64,000 nt of DNA from Rhodovulum sp. (GCA_002706605.1 PALT01000033.1:62001-126000), one strand, 5' to 3'. Counted from the stretch's first letter, positions 51,697 to 62,330 are shown. The notes: generated by a model from the letters alone, not told the origin. A program made the numbers and translations.

Positions 51697-52413
51697 TTGC
51701 AACGCGTGCTGCGCCTGATCTATCCGCCCACATGCCTTGGGTGCGGGGAATTGATCGATACCGAGTTTAGCCTTTGCGGTGGATGCTGGCGGGACACGCA
51801 TTTCATTTCCGGTGCGGTTTGTGATTGCTGTGGCACGCCCCTGATCGGGGATGAGGCCGAGGTCGGTGATCGTTGCGATGCGTGTCTAACCCGCCCTAGA
51901 TCGTGGTCACGGGGCCGCGCGGCGGTTTTATACAGGGACAAGGGACGAGATATGGTTCTGGCCCTGAAACACGGGGATCGCGCGGATCTGTCGGGCACCT
52001 TGGCGCAATGGATAGCGCGGGCGGGGCGCGATATTTTCCGGTCGGATATGGTGTTGGTGCCCGTGCCATTGCATCGGTTTCGGTTGCTCCGGCGGCGGTA
52101 CAATCAATCCGCGTTACTGGCCCATGATCTGGCGAAACAGACGAAATTGCCGTGCTGTCCCGATGCGTTGATCCGCACGCGCCGCACCCAACCGCAATCC
52201 GGGCCGGGGTATGAGGCACGGCTGGCGAACCTTGCCGACGCCATCGCGCCGAACCCGCGACGCATGGATCAAATCGCGGATCGGGTGGTTTTGCTGATTG
52301 ATGACGTCATGACCTCGGGCGCCACATTAGAGGTCTGCGCGCAGGCCTGTCGCGCCGCCGGTGCACGAGATGTTTACATCCTGACCCTTGCGCGCGTTGC
52401 GCGGGATACTTGA
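51697..52413 (+). CDS. comF: ComF family phosphoribosyltransferase-like protein
   Basis: A 238-residue protein with zinc-finger cysteines near the N-terminus (CLGCGE, CGGCW, CDCCG, CDAC) and a C-terminal PRTase motif VVLLIDDVMTSGAT. Middle motif LVPVPLHRFRLLRRRYNQSALLA is typical. ComF is needed for DNA uptake in naturally competent bacteria; in others its role is unclear. TTG start at 51697, with AGAAGG upstream. First gene of comF-grxC-nitrilase-like-marR. Confidence 0.9.
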   Translation: MQRVLRLIYPPTCLGCGELIDTEFSLCGGCWRDTHFISGAVCDCCGTPLIGDEAEVGDRCDACLTRPRSWSRGRAAVLYRDKGRDMVLALKHGDRADLSGTLAQWIARAGRDIFRSDMVLVPVPLHRFRLLRRRYNQSALLAHDLAKQTKLPCCPDALIRTRRTQPQSGPGYEARLANLADAIAPNPRRMDQIADRVVLLIDDVMTSGATLEVCAQACRAAGARDVYILTLARVARDT

Positions 52414-52447
52414 TTGCGTATAGTGCAACGAAATTAAGGGTCCTGTT

Positions 52448-52705
52448 ATGAAACAAGTTGAAATCTACACCACCCCCACCTGTGGGTACTGCGCCATGGC
52501 CAAGCGTCTCTTGGGCACCAAGGGTATCACCTTTACCGAAATCGACGTTGCGGGCGATCCTGACAAACGCGCGGCGATGACCCAGCGCGCCAATGGCGGG
52601 CGCACCGTTCCCCAGATTTTCGTCGGCGACACCCATGTGGGTGGCTGTGATGATCTGATGGCGCTAGAGCGGATGGGCAAACTGGACCCTCTGCTGGCGG
52701 ATTGA
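52448..52705 (+). CDS. grxC: Glutaredoxin 3
   Basis: An 85-residue thioredoxin-fold protein with the dithiol active site TPTCGYCAMAKRLL, the cis-proline stretch GGRTVPQIFVGDTHVGGCDDL and no extra domain. It reduces glutathione-mixed disulfides. It lies one base before the carbon-nitrogen hydrolase gene. Confidence 0.95.
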   Translation: MKQVEIYTTPTCGYCAMAKRLLGTKGITFTEIDVAGDPDKRAAMTQRANGGRTVPQIFVGDTHVGGCDDLMALERMGKLDPLLAD

Positions 52706-52706
52706 T

Positions 52707-53549
52707 GTGACGCGCCTTGGGTTGATCCAGATGTGCGCGGGCGATGACCCCGCGCAAAACGCCCAGACGGCGGCCGCCATGGTGAATGAGGCCGCCGATC
52801 AGGGCGCGAAATTTGTTCTGACGCCCGAGGTGACGAATTGTCTGTCCTCTAGTCGGACGCATCAACGCGCCGTCCTGACGTCCGAGGATCAGGACATCAC
52901 CCTATCCACCCTGCGCGACACCGCCGCCAAGCGCGGGGTTTGGGTACTGATCGGCTCGCTGGGCCTGACCACCGATGACGCGGACGGGCGGTTTGCCAAC
53001 CGGTCGTTTCTGATCACCCCCACGGGTGAGATCGCGGCGCGGTACGACAAAATCCACATGTTCGACGTCGATATCGGCGGCGGGGAGAGCTTTCGCGAAT
53101 CCGATGGTTATCGTCCCGGGGATCAGGCCGTGGTGGCCCAGACCGATTTCGCGCCCGTCGGGATGAGCATCTGTTACGATGTGCGCTTTCCCTATCTCTA
53201 CCGCGATCTGGCGCAGGCGGGCGCGCAGATCCTGACCGTTCCGGCGGCGTTTCACCCCGTTACGGGCGCGGCGCATTGGCATGTTTTGTTGCGTGCACGC
53301 GCGATCGAAACAGGTTGCTTTGTGGTGGCCCCCGCGCAGACCGGTACGCACCCCACAACGCGCGGCAAACCCCGCCAATCCTATGGCCACAGTCTGGTCG
53401 TTGCCCCGTGGGGTGACATTTTGGCCGATGGTGGTACAGACGCAGGCATTGTTTTTGCAGATATTGATTTGAAACAGGTCGCCGAGGCACGTAAACGGGT
53501 GCCCTCATTGACCCATGATCGCGAATTCAAAGGCCCTGCACGTGTCTGA
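52707..53549 (+). CDS. Nitrilase-superfamily carbon-nitrogen hydrolase (Nit1/deaminated-glutathione amidase type)
   Basis: A 280-residue enzyme with triad E41 (LTPEVTN), K115 (YDKIHMFDV) and C156 (GMSICYDVRFPYLYRDL). FDVDIGGGESFRESDGYRPG and the late LLRARAIETGCFVVAPAQTGTH match Nit1/NitFhit-type amidases that remove deaminated glutathione. This is a housekeeping gene and not part of the nitrile cluster. GTG start directly after the grxC stop. Overlaps marR by 35 bases. Confidence 0.88.
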   Translation: MTRLGLIQMCAGDDPAQNAQTAAAMVNEAADQGAKFVLTPEVTNCLSSSRTHQRAVLTSEDQDITLSTLRDTAAKRGVWVLIGSLGLTTDDADGRFANRSFLITPTGEIAARYDKIHMFDVDIGGGESFRESDGYRPGDQAVVAQTDFAPVGMSICYDVRFPYLYRDLAQAGAQILTVPAAFHPVTGAAHWHVLLRARAIETGCFVVAPAQTGTHPTTRGKPRQSYGHSLVVAPWGDILADGGTDAGIVFADIDLKQVAEARKRVPSLTHDREFKGPARV

Positions 53550-53985
53550 CCCAACTGAAAGCCTTGCCGTTTCCCTGTTCGGCGAATTGTTTATGGCCGA
53601 TCAGTTGGCGCGCAATCGCCTGTCCAAAATCCTTCCCAAAGGGATGGAGCTGAGCCATTTTTCGGTTCTGAACCATCTGGCGCGGATTGGAGAGGAACGC
53701 ACGCCCGCGCAACTGGCACAGAGCTTTCACGTCACGCGCGGCGCAATGACCAATACGCTGAACAAGCTGGAATGGGCGGGGCATGTGCATATCCGCCCCG
53801 ATTGGGACGACGCGCGACGCAAGCTGGTCTCGATCAGCCCCGCAGGCGTGCGCGCCCGCGACACGGCGATTTTGGCAATGTCGCCCCTGCTGGCGGATGT
53901 GGTGAATGACGTCGGTGTGGATAAGGTGCGCGCGGCCCTGCCGGTTCTGCGCGCGCTGCGCCAACGTCTGGATGAGGCGGAATAG
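53515..53985 (+). CDS. MarR-family transcriptional regulator
   Basis: A protein of up to 156 residues with a winged helix: LPKGMELSHFSVLNHLARIGEERTPAQLAQSFHVTRGAMTNTLNKLEWAGHVHIRPDWDDARRKLVSISPAG. The recognition helix and wing (DDARRK) are clear. Start ATG 53515, or GTG 53542 which would reduce the overlap with the previous gene. Ligand and targets unknown. Confidence 0.88.
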   Translation: MIANSKALHVSDPTESLAVSLFGELFMADQLARNRLSKILPKGMELSHFSVLNHLARIGEERTPAQLAQSFHVTRGAMTNTLNKLEWAGHVHIRPDWDDARRKLVSISPAGVRARDTAILAMSPLLADVVNDVGVDKVRAALPVLRALRQRLDEAE

Positions 53986-53991
53986 GCTCGA

Positions 53992-54759
53992 TTATTCCGG
54001 TTTGACCGAGGCCGTGACGTAATTCACACTGAGGTCCCGATCCGAAATCGACCATGTCCACGCAATCGGGTTGAACACGAACCCCTTGCGGTCCACCGGA
54101 TCGACGCCCGACTGACGCAGCAGATCGAACAGCTCATCCGGCGTGATGAATTTCTTCCAGTCATGCGTGCCTTTGGGCAGCCAGCGCATGATGATTTCCG
54201 CACCGACAATCGCCATGGCAAAGCTTTTGGGATTGCGGTTGATGGTCGAACACAGGTGCAACCCACCGGGGCGCAGTAACTGACGACAGGCGGTCAGATA
54301 GGCCAGCGGATCGGCGACGTGCTCGACCACTTCCATGTTCAGGACGACATCGAATTGCTCCCCCGCGGCGGCCAATGCTTCGGCCGTGGTGTGGCGATAG
54401 TCGATCGTCAGGCCCGATTGTTCGGCATGCACGCGGGCGACGGGGATGTTACGCTCGGCCGCATCGGCGCCGACCACCGTGGCCCCAAGGCGCGCCATCG
54501 GTTCGGACAGCAACCCGCCACCGCACCCGATGTCCAGCAATCGCAAACCTTTGAACGGCTCAGGCGTGGTCAGGTCACGACCGAATTCCGCCGCGATTTG
54601 CTGCGTGATATAGTCCAGACGACAGGGGTTCAGCATGTGCAGCGGCTTGAACTTGCCATTGGGATCCCACCATTCAGCGGCCATAGCTTCGAACTTGGCG
54701 ACTTCGGCGGCATCGACGGTGGATTCAGCGGGTTGCATCATGGGCTTTGATCCGGTCAT
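53992..54759 (-). CDS. ubiG: Ubiquinone biosynthesis O-methyltransferase
   Basis: A 255-residue SAM enzyme making two O-methylations in ubiquinone synthesis. It has [29 protein letters not shown] (UbiG-specific), motif [29 protein letters not shown] and [30 protein letters not shown]. The end faces marR with only 6 bases between. Confidence 0.95.
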   Translation of the reverse strand: MTGSKPMMQPAESTVDAAEVAKFEAMAAEWWDPNGKFKPLHMLNPCRLDYITQQIAAEFGRDLTTPEPFKGLRLLDIGCGGGLLSEPMARLGATVVGADAAERNIPVARVHAEQSGLTIDYRHTTAEALAAAGEQFDVVLNMEVVEHVADPLAYLTACRQLLRPGGLHLCSTINRNPKSFAMAIVGAEIIMRWLPKGTHDWKKFITPDELFDLLRQSGVDPVDRKGFVFNPIAWTWSISDRDLSVNYVTASVKPE

Positions 54760-54811
54760 TCTGTGTGGTGCCCCCCTGTAACAGGGCGCTTTAGGCTTAT
54801 ATAGGACAAAT

Positions 54812-55801
54812 ATGGATAAATCCGCAGGCCATCGACACGCGACAAGTTATCTCTTTGCGCCCAGCGACCCGTTTGACCAACGGATGCTGGATGTGGGGGA
54901 TGGCCACAGCATTTATGTCGAGCAATGCGGTAACCCCAATGGCATCCCCGTTGTTGTCCTGCATGGCGGTCCGGGCGGTGGGTGTAGTCCCGCGATGCGG
55001 CGCTATTTCGATCCGCATGAATTTCGTGTGATCCTGTTTGACCAACGCGGTTGTGGCCGGTCCACGCCCCATGCGTCGGTCAAGGACAACACCACATGGC
55101 ATCTGGTCGCCGATATCGAGAAGATCCGCGAAACCCTAGGCATTGACCGGTGGATCGTGTTTGGCGGCAGCTGGGGCGCGACATTGTCCTTGGCCTATGC
55201 CCAGACGCACCCCGATCGCGCGGCCTATCTGGTGCTGCGCGGTGTGTTCCTGATGATGCAATCGGAACTGGATTGGTTCTATGGCGGCGGCGCGGGCAAA
55301 TTCTGGCCCGACCTATGGGCGCGGTTTGCCAATATGATCCCCGAGGATGAGCGTGGCAATATGATCGCCGCCTATCACAAGCGTCTGTTCTCTGGCGATA
55401 TGATGCTGGAAAACCGGTACGCACAGGCGTGGGCGAATTGGGAAAACGCGCTGGCCTCAATCCAGAGCGACGGGCGCGTGGGATCGGCCCCGCCGGATTA
55501 CGCACGGGCGTTTTCGCGGCTGGAGAACCATTATTTCTATCACAACGGCTGGATGGAGCGGGACGGGCAGCTTTTGCACAACGTCCCTTTGATCAGCCAC
55601 ATCCCCGCGACCGTCGTGCAGGGGCGATACGATATGATCTGTCCGCCCGAGGGGTCCTATCGGCTGACCGAAAACTGGGGCCGTGCCGATTTGCGCATGG
55701 TGCCGATGGCGGGGCACGCCCTGTCCGAGGCGGGGATCACCGCCGAACTGGTCCGCACCATGCGCGGCATTCAACGTCAGGCGACGGCGCTGGGCTTTTA
55801 G
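54812..55801 (+). CDS. pip: Prolyl aminopeptidase
   Basis: A 329-residue alpha/beta hydrolase cutting N-terminal proline from peptides. It has [18 protein letters not shown] (oxyanion region), the nucleophile Ser in [18 protein letters not shown], a cap domain and the late His in MAGHALSE. The stop overlaps that of the convergent SDR gene by 4 bases. Confidence 0.93.
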   Translation: MDKSAGHRHATSYLFAPSDPFDQRMLDVGDGHSIYVEQCGNPNGIPVVVLHGGPGGGCSPAMRRYFDPHEFRVILFDQRGCGRSTPHASVKDNTTWHLVADIEKIRETLGIDRWIVFGGSWGATLSLAYAQTHPDRAAYLVLRGVFLMMQSELDWFYGGGAGKFWPDLWARFANMIPEDERGNMIAAYHKRLFSGDMMLENRYAQAWANWENALASIQSDGRVGSAPPDYARAFSRLENHYFYHNGWMERDGQLLHNVPLISHIPATVVQGRYDMICPPEGSYRLTENWGRADLRMVPMAGHALSEAGITAELVRTMRGIQRQATALGF

Positions 55802-56547
55802 ACCCGCAGGGCCGGTAGGCCGACGCCGGTGCTCTCAAACCCGCCGTCGGACGCGACGATCTGGCCGGTGACATAGCTGGCCTTGTCCGAACACAGAAAG
55901 CAAATCACCTCGGCAATTTCGTTTTCCGACCCATAGCGGTTCAGGGGGATCGCGTCGTGATAGGCGGCGATGATTTCGGGTGAATGCACCGCCATCGACA
56001 GTTTCGTTTTCACCGGACCCGGACAGACGCAATTGGCGCGCACCCCGTATTCGCCCAGTTCGGCGGCCTGCTGTTTGGTCAGATGGATCACGGCGGCCTT
56101 GGACGTGCCATAGGCGACGCGCAGGGTGCTGGCCCGCAGGCCCGAGATCGACGCGATGTTCAACAGACAGCCGCGCGTGGCCTTTAGCGCGGGGGTCGCG
56201 GCCTGTGACATCAGGAAAACGCCATCAAGGTTCGTGTCCATCACTGTGCGCCAGCGTTTGAAATCCGTGTCCTCAATCGGGCCAAAATCCGCAACACCGG
56301 CGTTGTTCACAAGGGCATCGATTCGCCCCAACCGCCCCATTACGGCGGCGATCGTGGCGTCGACCTGATCCGGATCGGACACGTCACAGACAAAGGGCAT
56401 CGCGCCGTCCAGTTTCGCGGCCTCCTCTGCCAAGATATCGCCATCGCGGTCGATCATGGCGACATTCCAGCCCTCGCGCAGGAAAACCCGCGTTGTTTCC
56501 AATCCGATGCCCCGCGCGGCCCCGGTCACAAGTGCAAGCTTTTGCAC
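55798..56547 (-). CDS. Short-chain dehydrogenase/reductase
   Basis: A 249-residue classical SDR: TGAARGIGLETT (coenzyme binding, residues 8-19), NNAGVADFG, the Ser-Tyr-Lys set in NIASISGLRASTLRVAYGTSKAA, and the end VTGQIVASDGGFES. GTG start at 56547, with GGGGGAAG upstream. NAD(H) preference likely (acidic MIDRDGD after the second strand). Substrate unknown. Confidence 0.9.
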   Translation of the reverse strand: MQKLALVTGAARGIGLETTRVFLREGWNVAMIDRDGDILAEEAAKLDGAMPFVCDVSDPDQVDATIAAVMGRLGRIDALVNNAGVADFGPIEDTDFKRWRTVMDTNLDGVFLMSQAATPALKATRGCLLNIASISGLRASTLRVAYGTSKAAVIHLTKQQAAELGEYGVRANCVCPGPVKTKLSMAVHSPEIIAAYHDAIPLNRYGSENEIAEVICFLCSDKASYVTGQIVASDGGFESTGVGLPALRV

Positions 56548-56839
56548 GGTTCTTCCCCCCGTTTTTCTGAAATACGGCACGCGCAGACCTGCGCGGCCGA
56601 TTTGGTATACCAAAATAAACCCCGCCCGCGCAGCGGTGTAAACCGGTGATCGGCGGCAACAGGCGCGGAAAATCACACGGGGCTTGCAGTTTTTGGGGAT
56701 CAAGCGTATATGCCTGCTCAACAGCGGCGCGCCGGACACTGTCTCACGCTCCACCGGGAAAGATCGACGGGCCGCGGGCCCGTTTTTTTGTTTGATGCCT
56801 AGGCATCTCTCCCAACCATCGGCTTGTCCGACGAAAGAT
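56548..56839 (+). other. Divergent SDR / rimP intergenic region and long rimP leader
   Basis: 292 bases with no coding frame that I trust. It must hold the promoter of the SDR gene (minus) and that of the rimP operon (plus). An intrinsic-terminator structure lies at 56767-56789, 50 bases before rimP, so transcripts can stop before the operon. Confidence 0.7.
56767..56789 (+). terminator. Terminator in the rimP leader (candidate attenuator)
   Basis: A 7-bp stem ACGGGCC (56767-56773) with GGCCCGT (56777-56783), loop GCG, followed by seven T in total. It lies on the rimP-nusA-infB strand between any upstream promoter and rimP. No gene ends just before it on this strand, so it cannot simply be the terminator of a neighbour. 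Confidence 0.75.
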
Positions 56840-57421
56840 ATGACTGAACTGATTGCCAAAGCCGCCATCGACCGCCGATTGGCCGAAATCGCACAGCCCG
56901 TGATCGAGGATCTGGGGTTCGAACTGGTGCGTATTCGCCTGATGGGTGGCAAGACCCACGTTCTGCAGGTCATGGCCGAACGTCCCGACGGCGGGATTGA
57001 GGTTGATGAGTGCGCCAAAATCTCGACCGCATTGTCGGCGATCTTGGACGTCGAGGACCCGATTGAGGAAAACTATACCCTTGAGGTGTCCTCGCCCGGG
57101 ATCGACCGTCCGCTGACACGTCTGAAAGATTTCGATACGTGGAACGGCTATGAGGCCAAGATCGAAACGACGGAACTGATCGACGGGCGCCGCCGGTTCA
57201 AAGGTATCCTTGCCGGCACCGAGGGCGACGAAGTTCTGATTACTCTGGATGATCAGGGTGAAGATGTGACAATCGGATTGAAGTTCGATTGGCTGAGTGA
57301 CGCGAAACTGGTTCTGACCGATGATCTGATCCGCGAAATGTTGCGTGCGCGCAAAGCGGCAGGTCTGGTCGATGAGGACCAGTTCGATGAGATTGAAACC
57401 GACGCTTCCGAGGAGGAGTGA
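56840..57421 (+). CDS. rimP: Ribosome maturation factor RimP
   Basis: A 193-residue protein assisting 30S subunit maturation. N-terminal domain: [23 protein letters not shown]; then [35 protein letters not shown], the family hallmark, and an SH3-like C-terminal domain. The ATG at 56840 ([11 protein letters not shown]) is the usual start; an in-frame upstream extension would begin in the leader terminator region and is unlikely. First gene of rimP-nusA-ylxR-infB. Confidence 0.93.
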   Translation: MTELIAKAAIDRRLAEIAQPVIEDLGFELVRIRLMGGKTHVLQVMAERPDGGIEVDECAKISTALSAILDVEDPIEENYTLEVSSPGIDRPLTRLKDFDTWNGYEAKIETTELIDGRRRFKGILAGTEGDEVLITLDDQGEDVTIGLKFDWLSDAKLVLTDDLIREMLRARKAAGLVDEDQFDEIETDASEEE

Positions 57422-57424
57422 GTT

Positions 57425-59050
57425 ATGGCGATTACCTCTGCAAACCAGCTGGAGTTGCTGCAAACCGCCGAGGCCGTGGCCCGCGAAAAGATGATCGACC
57501 CCGATCTGGTCGTACAGGCGATGGAAGAGAGCCTCGCCCGTGCTGCTAAATCGCGGTACGGCGCGGAAATGGATATCCGCGTGGCGATCGACCGTAAAAC
57601 CGGTCGCGCGACCTTTACCCGTGTGCGTACGGTTGTTGCCGATGATGAGCTTGAGAACTATCAGGCCCAACTGACCGTTGAGCAGGCCAAGCAATACATG
57701 GACAACCCCAGCGTCGGTGATGAGCTGCGCGATGAGGTTCCGCCGGTAGAACTGGGCCGGATCGCCGCCCAATCCGCGAAACAGGTGATCCTGCAAAAGG
57801 TCCGCGAGGCCGAGCGTGATCGTCAGTTCGACGAATTCAAAGACCGCGTTGGCACCATCATCAACGGTGTCGTCAAGCGCGAAGAATACGGCAACGTCAT
57901 CGTCGATATTGGCCGTGGCGAAGGCATCCTGCGCCGCAACGAAAAGATTGGCCGCGAGAGCTATCGCCCGAACGACCGTGTGCGCTGTTTCATCAAGGAC
58001 GTCCGTCGTGAAACCCGTGGCCCGCAGGTCTTCCTGTCGCGGACCGCGCCCGATTTCATGGCCGAGCTGTTCAAAATGGAAGTGCCGGAAATCTATGACG
58101 GCATCATTGAAATCAAGGCCGTTGCCCGTGATCCGGGTTCGCGCGCCAAGATTGCCGTGATCTCCTACGACAACTCGATCGACCCCGTCGGTGCCTGTGT
58201 TGGTATGCGCGGTAGCCGCGTGCAGGCCGTTGTGAACGAACTGCAGGGCGAAAAGATCGACATCATTCCGTGGAATGAAGATCAGCCGACCTTCCTTGTG
58301 AACGCGCTGCAACCCGCAGAGGTCACCAAGGTGGTTCTGGACGAAGAAGCCGAGCGCATTGAGGTCGTCGTTCCCGACGAGCAACTGTCGCTGGCCATCG
58401 GTCGTCGCGGTCAGAACGTGCGTCTGGCGTCCCAGCTGACCGGTCTGGACATCGACATCATGACCGAGGCCGAAGAGTCCGAGCGTCGTCAGGCCGAATT
58501 CGCCGAACGCACCAAGCTGTTCATGGACAACCTCGATCTGGACGAATTCTTTGCCCAGTTGCTGGTCTCCGAAGGCTTCACCTCGCTCGAAGAGGTCGCC
58601 TATGTTGATCTGGACGAACTGCTGGTCATTGATGGTGTGGACGAAGGCACCGCCGAGGAACTGCAGGCCCGTGCCCGCGATGTTCTGGAAGAGATGAACC
58701 GCAAGTCCATGGAACGCGCCCGCGAACTGGGTGTTGAGGATAGCCTGGTTGATTTCGACGGCCTGACCCCCCAAATGATTGAGGCACTGGCCGAGGATGG
58801 TGTAAAAACCCTTGAGGATTTTGCAACCTGCGCGGACTGGGAACTGGCCGGTGGGTGGACCACCGTCAACGGCGAACGCATCAAGGACGACGGCGTTCTT
58901 GAGAAATTCGACGTCAGCCTCGAAGAAGCACAGACCTTGGTTATGAATGCACGGGTTCAGTTGGGCTGGGTTGATCCGGCTGATCTGGTTTCTGAAGAAG
59001 ACGCCGAAGAAGCAATCGACGGCGAGACCGAAGAAGGGCAAGAGGCCTGA
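57425..59050 (+). CDS. nusA: Transcription termination/antitermination factor NusA
   Basis: A 541-residue factor with an N-terminal RNA polymerase-binding domain (AISTANQLELLQTAEAVAREK-like start), S1 domain (GTIINGVVKREEYGNVIVDIGRGEGIL), two KH domains (DPVGACVGMRGSRVQAVVNELQGEKIDI; LAIGRRGQNVRLASQLTGLDIDI) and two C-terminal helix-hairpin-helix repeats (residues about 360-510). It follows rimP by three bases. It may attenuate its own operon through the leader terminator. Confidence 0.96.
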   Translation: MAITSANQLELLQTAEAVAREKMIDPDLVVQAMEESLARAAKSRYGAEMDIRVAIDRKTGRATFTRVRTVVADDELENYQAQLTVEQAKQYMDNPSVGDELRDEVPPVELGRIAAQSAKQVILQKVREAERDRQFDEFKDRVGTIINGVVKREEYGNVIVDIGRGEGILRRNEKIGRESYRPNDRVRCFIKDVRRETRGPQVFLSRTAPDFMAELFKMEVPEIYDGIIEIKAVARDPGSRAKIAVISYDNSIDPVGACVGMRGSRVQAVVNELQGEKIDIIPWNEDQPTFLVNALQPAEVTKVVLDEEAERIEVVVPDEQLSLAIGRRGQNVRLASQLTGLDIDIMTEAEESERRQAEFAERTKLFMDNLDLDEFFAQLLVSEGFTSLEEVAYVDLDELLVIDGVDEGTAEELQARARDVLEEMNRKSMERARELGVEDSLVDFDGLTPQMIEALAEDGVKTLEDFATCADWELAGGWTTVNGERIKDDGVLEKFDVSLEEAQTLVMNARVQLGWVDPADLVSEEDAEEAIDGETEEGQEA

Positions 59051-59074
59051 TCCTAGGGCCGCTTGGTGCATCGC

Positions 59075-59707
59075 ATGGCGCGCGGAGGTCAGAAAATACG
59101 ACCCGATGAACCGGAACGACGCTGTATTGCGACGGGGGAAACTCAACCGTCCGCTGGCATGATCCGGTTTGTCGTCGGTCCGGACAATCAGATCGTCCCC
59201 GATATCCTTGGCAAATTGCCGGGGCGGGGCATCTGGGTGTCGGCGGATCGGGATGCGCTTGAACTGGCCATTCGCAAACGTCTGTTTGCGCGCGGTGCGA
59301 AACAGGCGGTGACTGTACCTGAGGATTTGATCGATCAGGTGCACGCGGGTCTGACCCGCAGGGTGATTGACGGCATATCGCTGGCCCGCAAGGGCGGGTA
59401 CGCGGTGTGCGGGTTTGAAAAGGTAAAAGGGTGGCTGTTAACCGGAGAAGCCGCCGTTCTGATACAGTCCAGTGATGGCTCGGAACGGGGTAAATCCAAA
59501 CTGCGGCCCCCCGAAGAAACGAACGCATTTATCGGCTGTCTCAGCGCCCATGAATTGGGTTTGGCATTTGGCCGGGAACATGTGATACATGGCGCGCTTG
59601 CGGCTGGTGGACTCACACAACGTGTTGTAGAGGATGCAGCCAAGCTGATCGGCGTGCGAAGGATCGACGGGGGAGTGACCCCCGAGAAGGGTGATAAGAC
59701 CATATGA
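59075..59707 (+). CDS. YlxR/DUF448 RNA-binding protein with C-terminal L7Ae-like domain
   Basis: A 210-residue protein. The N-terminal YlxR domain has [39 protein letters not shown] (the GRGxW loop), and residues about 110-200 resemble L7Ae-type RNA binding ([16 protein letters not shown]-like, [22 protein letters not shown]). The two-domain form is typical for alphaproteobacteria. ATG 59075 chosen; a TTG and GTG at 59063/59066 are alternatives. It overlaps infB by 4 bases. Confidence 0.88.
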   Translation: MARGGQKIRPDEPERRCIATGETQPSAGMIRFVVGPDNQIVPDILGKLPGRGIWVSADRDALELAIRKRLFARGAKQAVTVPEDLIDQVHAGLTRRVIDGISLARKGGYAVCGFEKVKGWLLTGEAAVLIQSSDGSERGKSKLRPPEETNAFIGCLSAHELGLAFGREHVIHGALAAGGLTQRVVEDAAKLIGVRRIDGGVTPEKGDKTI

Positions 59708-62232
59708 GCGATAATGACGGCAAAAAAACTCTCGGTTTGCGCGGCGGACCCCGTTCTGGACAGGTAAAGCAGAGCTTTAGCCACGGACGGACCAAAAGCG
59801 TTGTAGTCGAGACGAAACGCAAGCGCGTCGTCGTTCCCAAGCCCTCTGGCAAAGGCGCTGGTGGCGGTGGCAACCCGCATCTGGGCGACCCGTCCAAACG
59901 GCCCGCCGGTATTTCCGACGCGGAAATGGAACGCCGCCTGCGCGCGCTGCAAGCTGCGAAGGCCAACGAGGCCGAAGAAGCTGCGCGCCGCGAACAGGAA
60001 GAGCGTGAGCGCGAGGCAGAACGCCAGCGCCGCCGCGAAGAGGCCGAGGCCAAAGAACGCGAACAGCGCGAGGTCGAAGAAGCCGCGCGTCGTAAGGCCG
60101 AGGAAGAAGAAAAAGCACGCGTTGAGGCCGAAGAGGCCAAAAAGCGCGCTGCCGAAGAACGTAAGTCAGCGCCGAAAAAGGCCGCGGCTGCCGATCCCGC
60201 ACAGCCGGTTCCGGCCCAAGACGCCCCGGCCCGTCCGGGGAGCGCCCCGCGCAAAGGCGGCGACCGTCCGGGCAACAACCGCGACGATGACCGTGGTGGC
60301 CGCAACAACCGCGGTGGCGGCAAAGGCGACCGTCGTTCTGGCAAACTGACCGTGAATCAGGCCCTGACGGGCGGCGAAGGTGGGCGTCAGCGCTCGCTCG
60401 CGTCGATGAAGCGGAAACAGGAACGCATGCGCCAAAAGGCCATGGGTGGGGCCGAGTCGCGTGAAAAGGTTGTCCGCGACGTTCAGGTTCCCGAGACCAT
60501 CGTGGTTCAGGAACTTGCCAACCGTATGGCCGAACGTGTGGCTGATGTTGTCAAAGCGCTCATGAAAATGGGCATGATGGTCACGCAGAACCAATCGATC
60601 GACGCCGATACGGCCGAACTGATCATCGAGGAATTCGGCCACAAGATCGTGCGCGTTTCCGATGCTGACGTTGAGGACGTGATCGATACGGTCGACGACA
60701 AAGAAGAAGACCTGCAGCCGCGTCCGCCGGTCATTACGATCATGGGTCACGTTGACCACGGCAAGACGTCGCTTCTGGATGCGATCCGGAACGCCAAGGT
60801 TGTTGCTGGTGAGGCCGGCGGCATCACCCAGCACATCGGCGCCTATCAGGTCACCACCGACAGCGGCACCACTCTGTCGTTCCTCGACACCCCTGGCCAC
60901 GCGGCGTTTACGTCGATGCGCGCCCGTGGTGCTCAGGTGACGGACATTGTTGTTCTGGTTGTTGCGGCCGATGACGCCGTGATGCCCCAAACGATTGAGG
61001 CAATCGCCCACGCCAAGGCGGCGGGTGTTCCGATGATCGTTGCGATCAACAAATGCGACAAACCGGCTGCTGATCCGATGAAGGTCCGCACCGACCTGCT
61101 GCAACACGAAGTGATCGTGGAGCAGATGTCGGGTGACGTTCAGGACGTTGAGGTCTCGGCCCACACGGGTCAGGGTCTGGACGAGCTGCTTGAGGCTATC
61201 GCGCTGCAGTCCGAGATCCTCGAACTCAAGGCCAACCCCGAGCGCGCTGCGTCGGGTGCGGTGATTGAGGCCCAGCTTGACGTTGGTCGTGGTCCGGTTG
61301 CCACTGTTCTGGTTCAGAACGGGACGTTGAAACAGGGTGATATCTTTGTTGTGGGCGAGCAGTGGGGTAAGGTCCGCGCGCTGGTCAACGACAAGGGTGA
61401 GCGCGTCAAAGAGGCCGGCCCGTCCGTTCCGGTAGAGGTTCTGGGTCTAAACGGCACGCCTGAGGCCGGTGACGTTCTGAACGTCGTCGACACTGAGGCG
61501 CAGGCGCGTGAGATCGCGGAATACCGTGAACAGGCCGCCAAGGACAAACGCGCCGCTGCGGGTGCTGCAACCACGCTGGATCAGCTGCTGGCAAAAGCCA
61601 AGGCCGACGAAAACGTTTCGGAGCTGCCGATCCTTGTCAAAGCTGACGTGCAAGGCTCTGCCGAGGCGATCGTGCAAGCGATGGAAAAAATCGGCAACGA
61701 CGAGGTTCGCGTTCGTGTCCTGCACGCAGGTGTGGGTGCGATCACCGAAACCGACGTTGGTCTGGCCGAAGCATCGGGTGCGCCTGTCATCGGCTTTAAC
61801 GTACGTGCCAACGCATCGGCCCGTAATGCCGCCAACCAAAAGGGCGTCGAGATCCGTTACTATTCGGTGATCTACGATCTGGTTGATGACGTCAAAGCCG
61901 CTGCATCGGGCCTGCTGTCCGCAGAGATCCGCGAGAACTTTATCGGGTACTCGGAGATCAAAGAGGTCTTCAAGGTCTCGGGTGTGGGCAAGGTTGCTGG
62001 CTGTCTGGTCACCGAGGGCGTCGCCCGCCGCAGCGCCGGTGTGCGCCTGCTGCGAGACAACGTCGTGATCCACGAAGGCACCCTGAAGACGCTCAAGCGC
62101 TTTAAGGACGAGGTTGCCGAGGTTCAATCGGGTCAGGAATGCGGTATGGCATTCGAGAACTACGATGATATCCGTCCGGGCGACGTCATCGAGATCTTTG
62201 AACGCGAAGAGATTGAGCGCAAGCTGGACTAA
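59704..62232 (+). CDS. infB: Translation initiation factor IF-2
   Basis: An 842-residue GTPase that brings initiator tRNA to the 30S subunit. A long charged, Glu/Arg/Ala-rich coiled N-terminal region (to about residue 170), a Gly/Arg/Asn-rich stretch ([16 protein letters not shown]), the IF2 N2 region, then the G domain with GHVDHGKT (348-355), [14 protein letters not shown], and beta-barrel domains to the end. The length fits. A strong terminator follows 28 bases downstream. Confidence 0.97.
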   Translation: MSDNDGKKTLGLRGGPRSGQVKQSFSHGRTKSVVVETKRKRVVVPKPSGKGAGGGGNPHLGDPSKRPAGISDAEMERRLRALQAAKANEAEEAARREQEEREREAERQRRREEAEAKEREQREVEEAARRKAEEEEKARVEAEEAKKRAAEERKSAPKKAAAADPAQPVPAQDAPARPGSAPRKGGDRPGNNRDDDRGGRNNRGGGKGDRRSGKLTVNQALTGGEGGRQRSLASMKRKQERMRQKAMGGAESREKVVRDVQVPETIVVQELANRMAERVADVVKALMKMGMMVTQNQSIDADTAELIIEEFGHKIVRVSDADVEDVIDTVDDKEEDLQPRPPVITIMGHVDHGKTSLLDAIRNAKVVAGEAGGITQHIGAYQVTTDSGTTLSFLDTPGHAAFTSMRARGAQVTDIVVLVVAADDAVMPQTIEAIAHAKAAGVPMIVAINKCDKPAADPMKVRTDLLQHEVIVEQMSGDVQDVEVSAHTGQGLDELLEAIALQSEILELKANPERAASGAVIEAQLDVGRGPVATVLVQNGTLKQGDIFVVGEQWGKVRALVNDKGERVKEAGPSVPVEVLGLNGTPEAGDVLNVVDTEAQAREIAEYREQAAKDKRAAAGAATTLDQLLAKAKADENVSELPILVKADVQGSAEAIVQAMEKIGNDEVRVRVLHAGVGAITETDVGLAEASGAPVIGFNVRANASARNAANQKGVEIRYYSVIYDLVDDVKAAASGLLSAEIRENFIGYSEIKEVFKVSGVGKVAGCLVTEGVARRSAGVRLLRDNVVIHEGTLKTLKRFKDEVAEVQSGQECGMAFENYDDIRPGDVIEIFEREEIERKLD

Positions 62233-62260
62233 GTCCAGCGGCGCCAGTCGTCAGAGAAAT

Positions 62261-62296
62261 AAAAAGGGACGCTAGCGATGCTAGCGTCCCTTTTTT
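62261..62296. terminator. Bidirectional intrinsic terminator after infB
   Basis: AAAAAGGGACGCTAGC and GCTAGCGTCCCTTTTTT pair fully around a GAT loop. A and T runs on both sides let it end the infB operon on the plus strand and the small minus-strand gene at 62331. Confidence 0.92.
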
Positions 62297-62330
62297 GTCG
62301 CGATGCCGTCACCCGGTTAAGGATGCGTTA

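Noticed and set aside
52707-53549. Nitrilase-like gene as part of the nitrile pathway
   Set aside because: Its sequence fits the housekeeping Nit1 amidase group and it lies in the comF-grxC row, 17 kb from the nitrogen cluster.
56744-59344. Very long minus-strand reading frame (866 codons) opposite rimP and nusA
   Set aside because: It is the antisense shadow of GC-rich nusA; its protein has no family features while the plus strand encodes complete NusA.
60166-61164. Minus-strand reading frame of 332 codons opposite infB
   Set aside because: Antisense shadow of the IF-2 G domain; no signal of its own.
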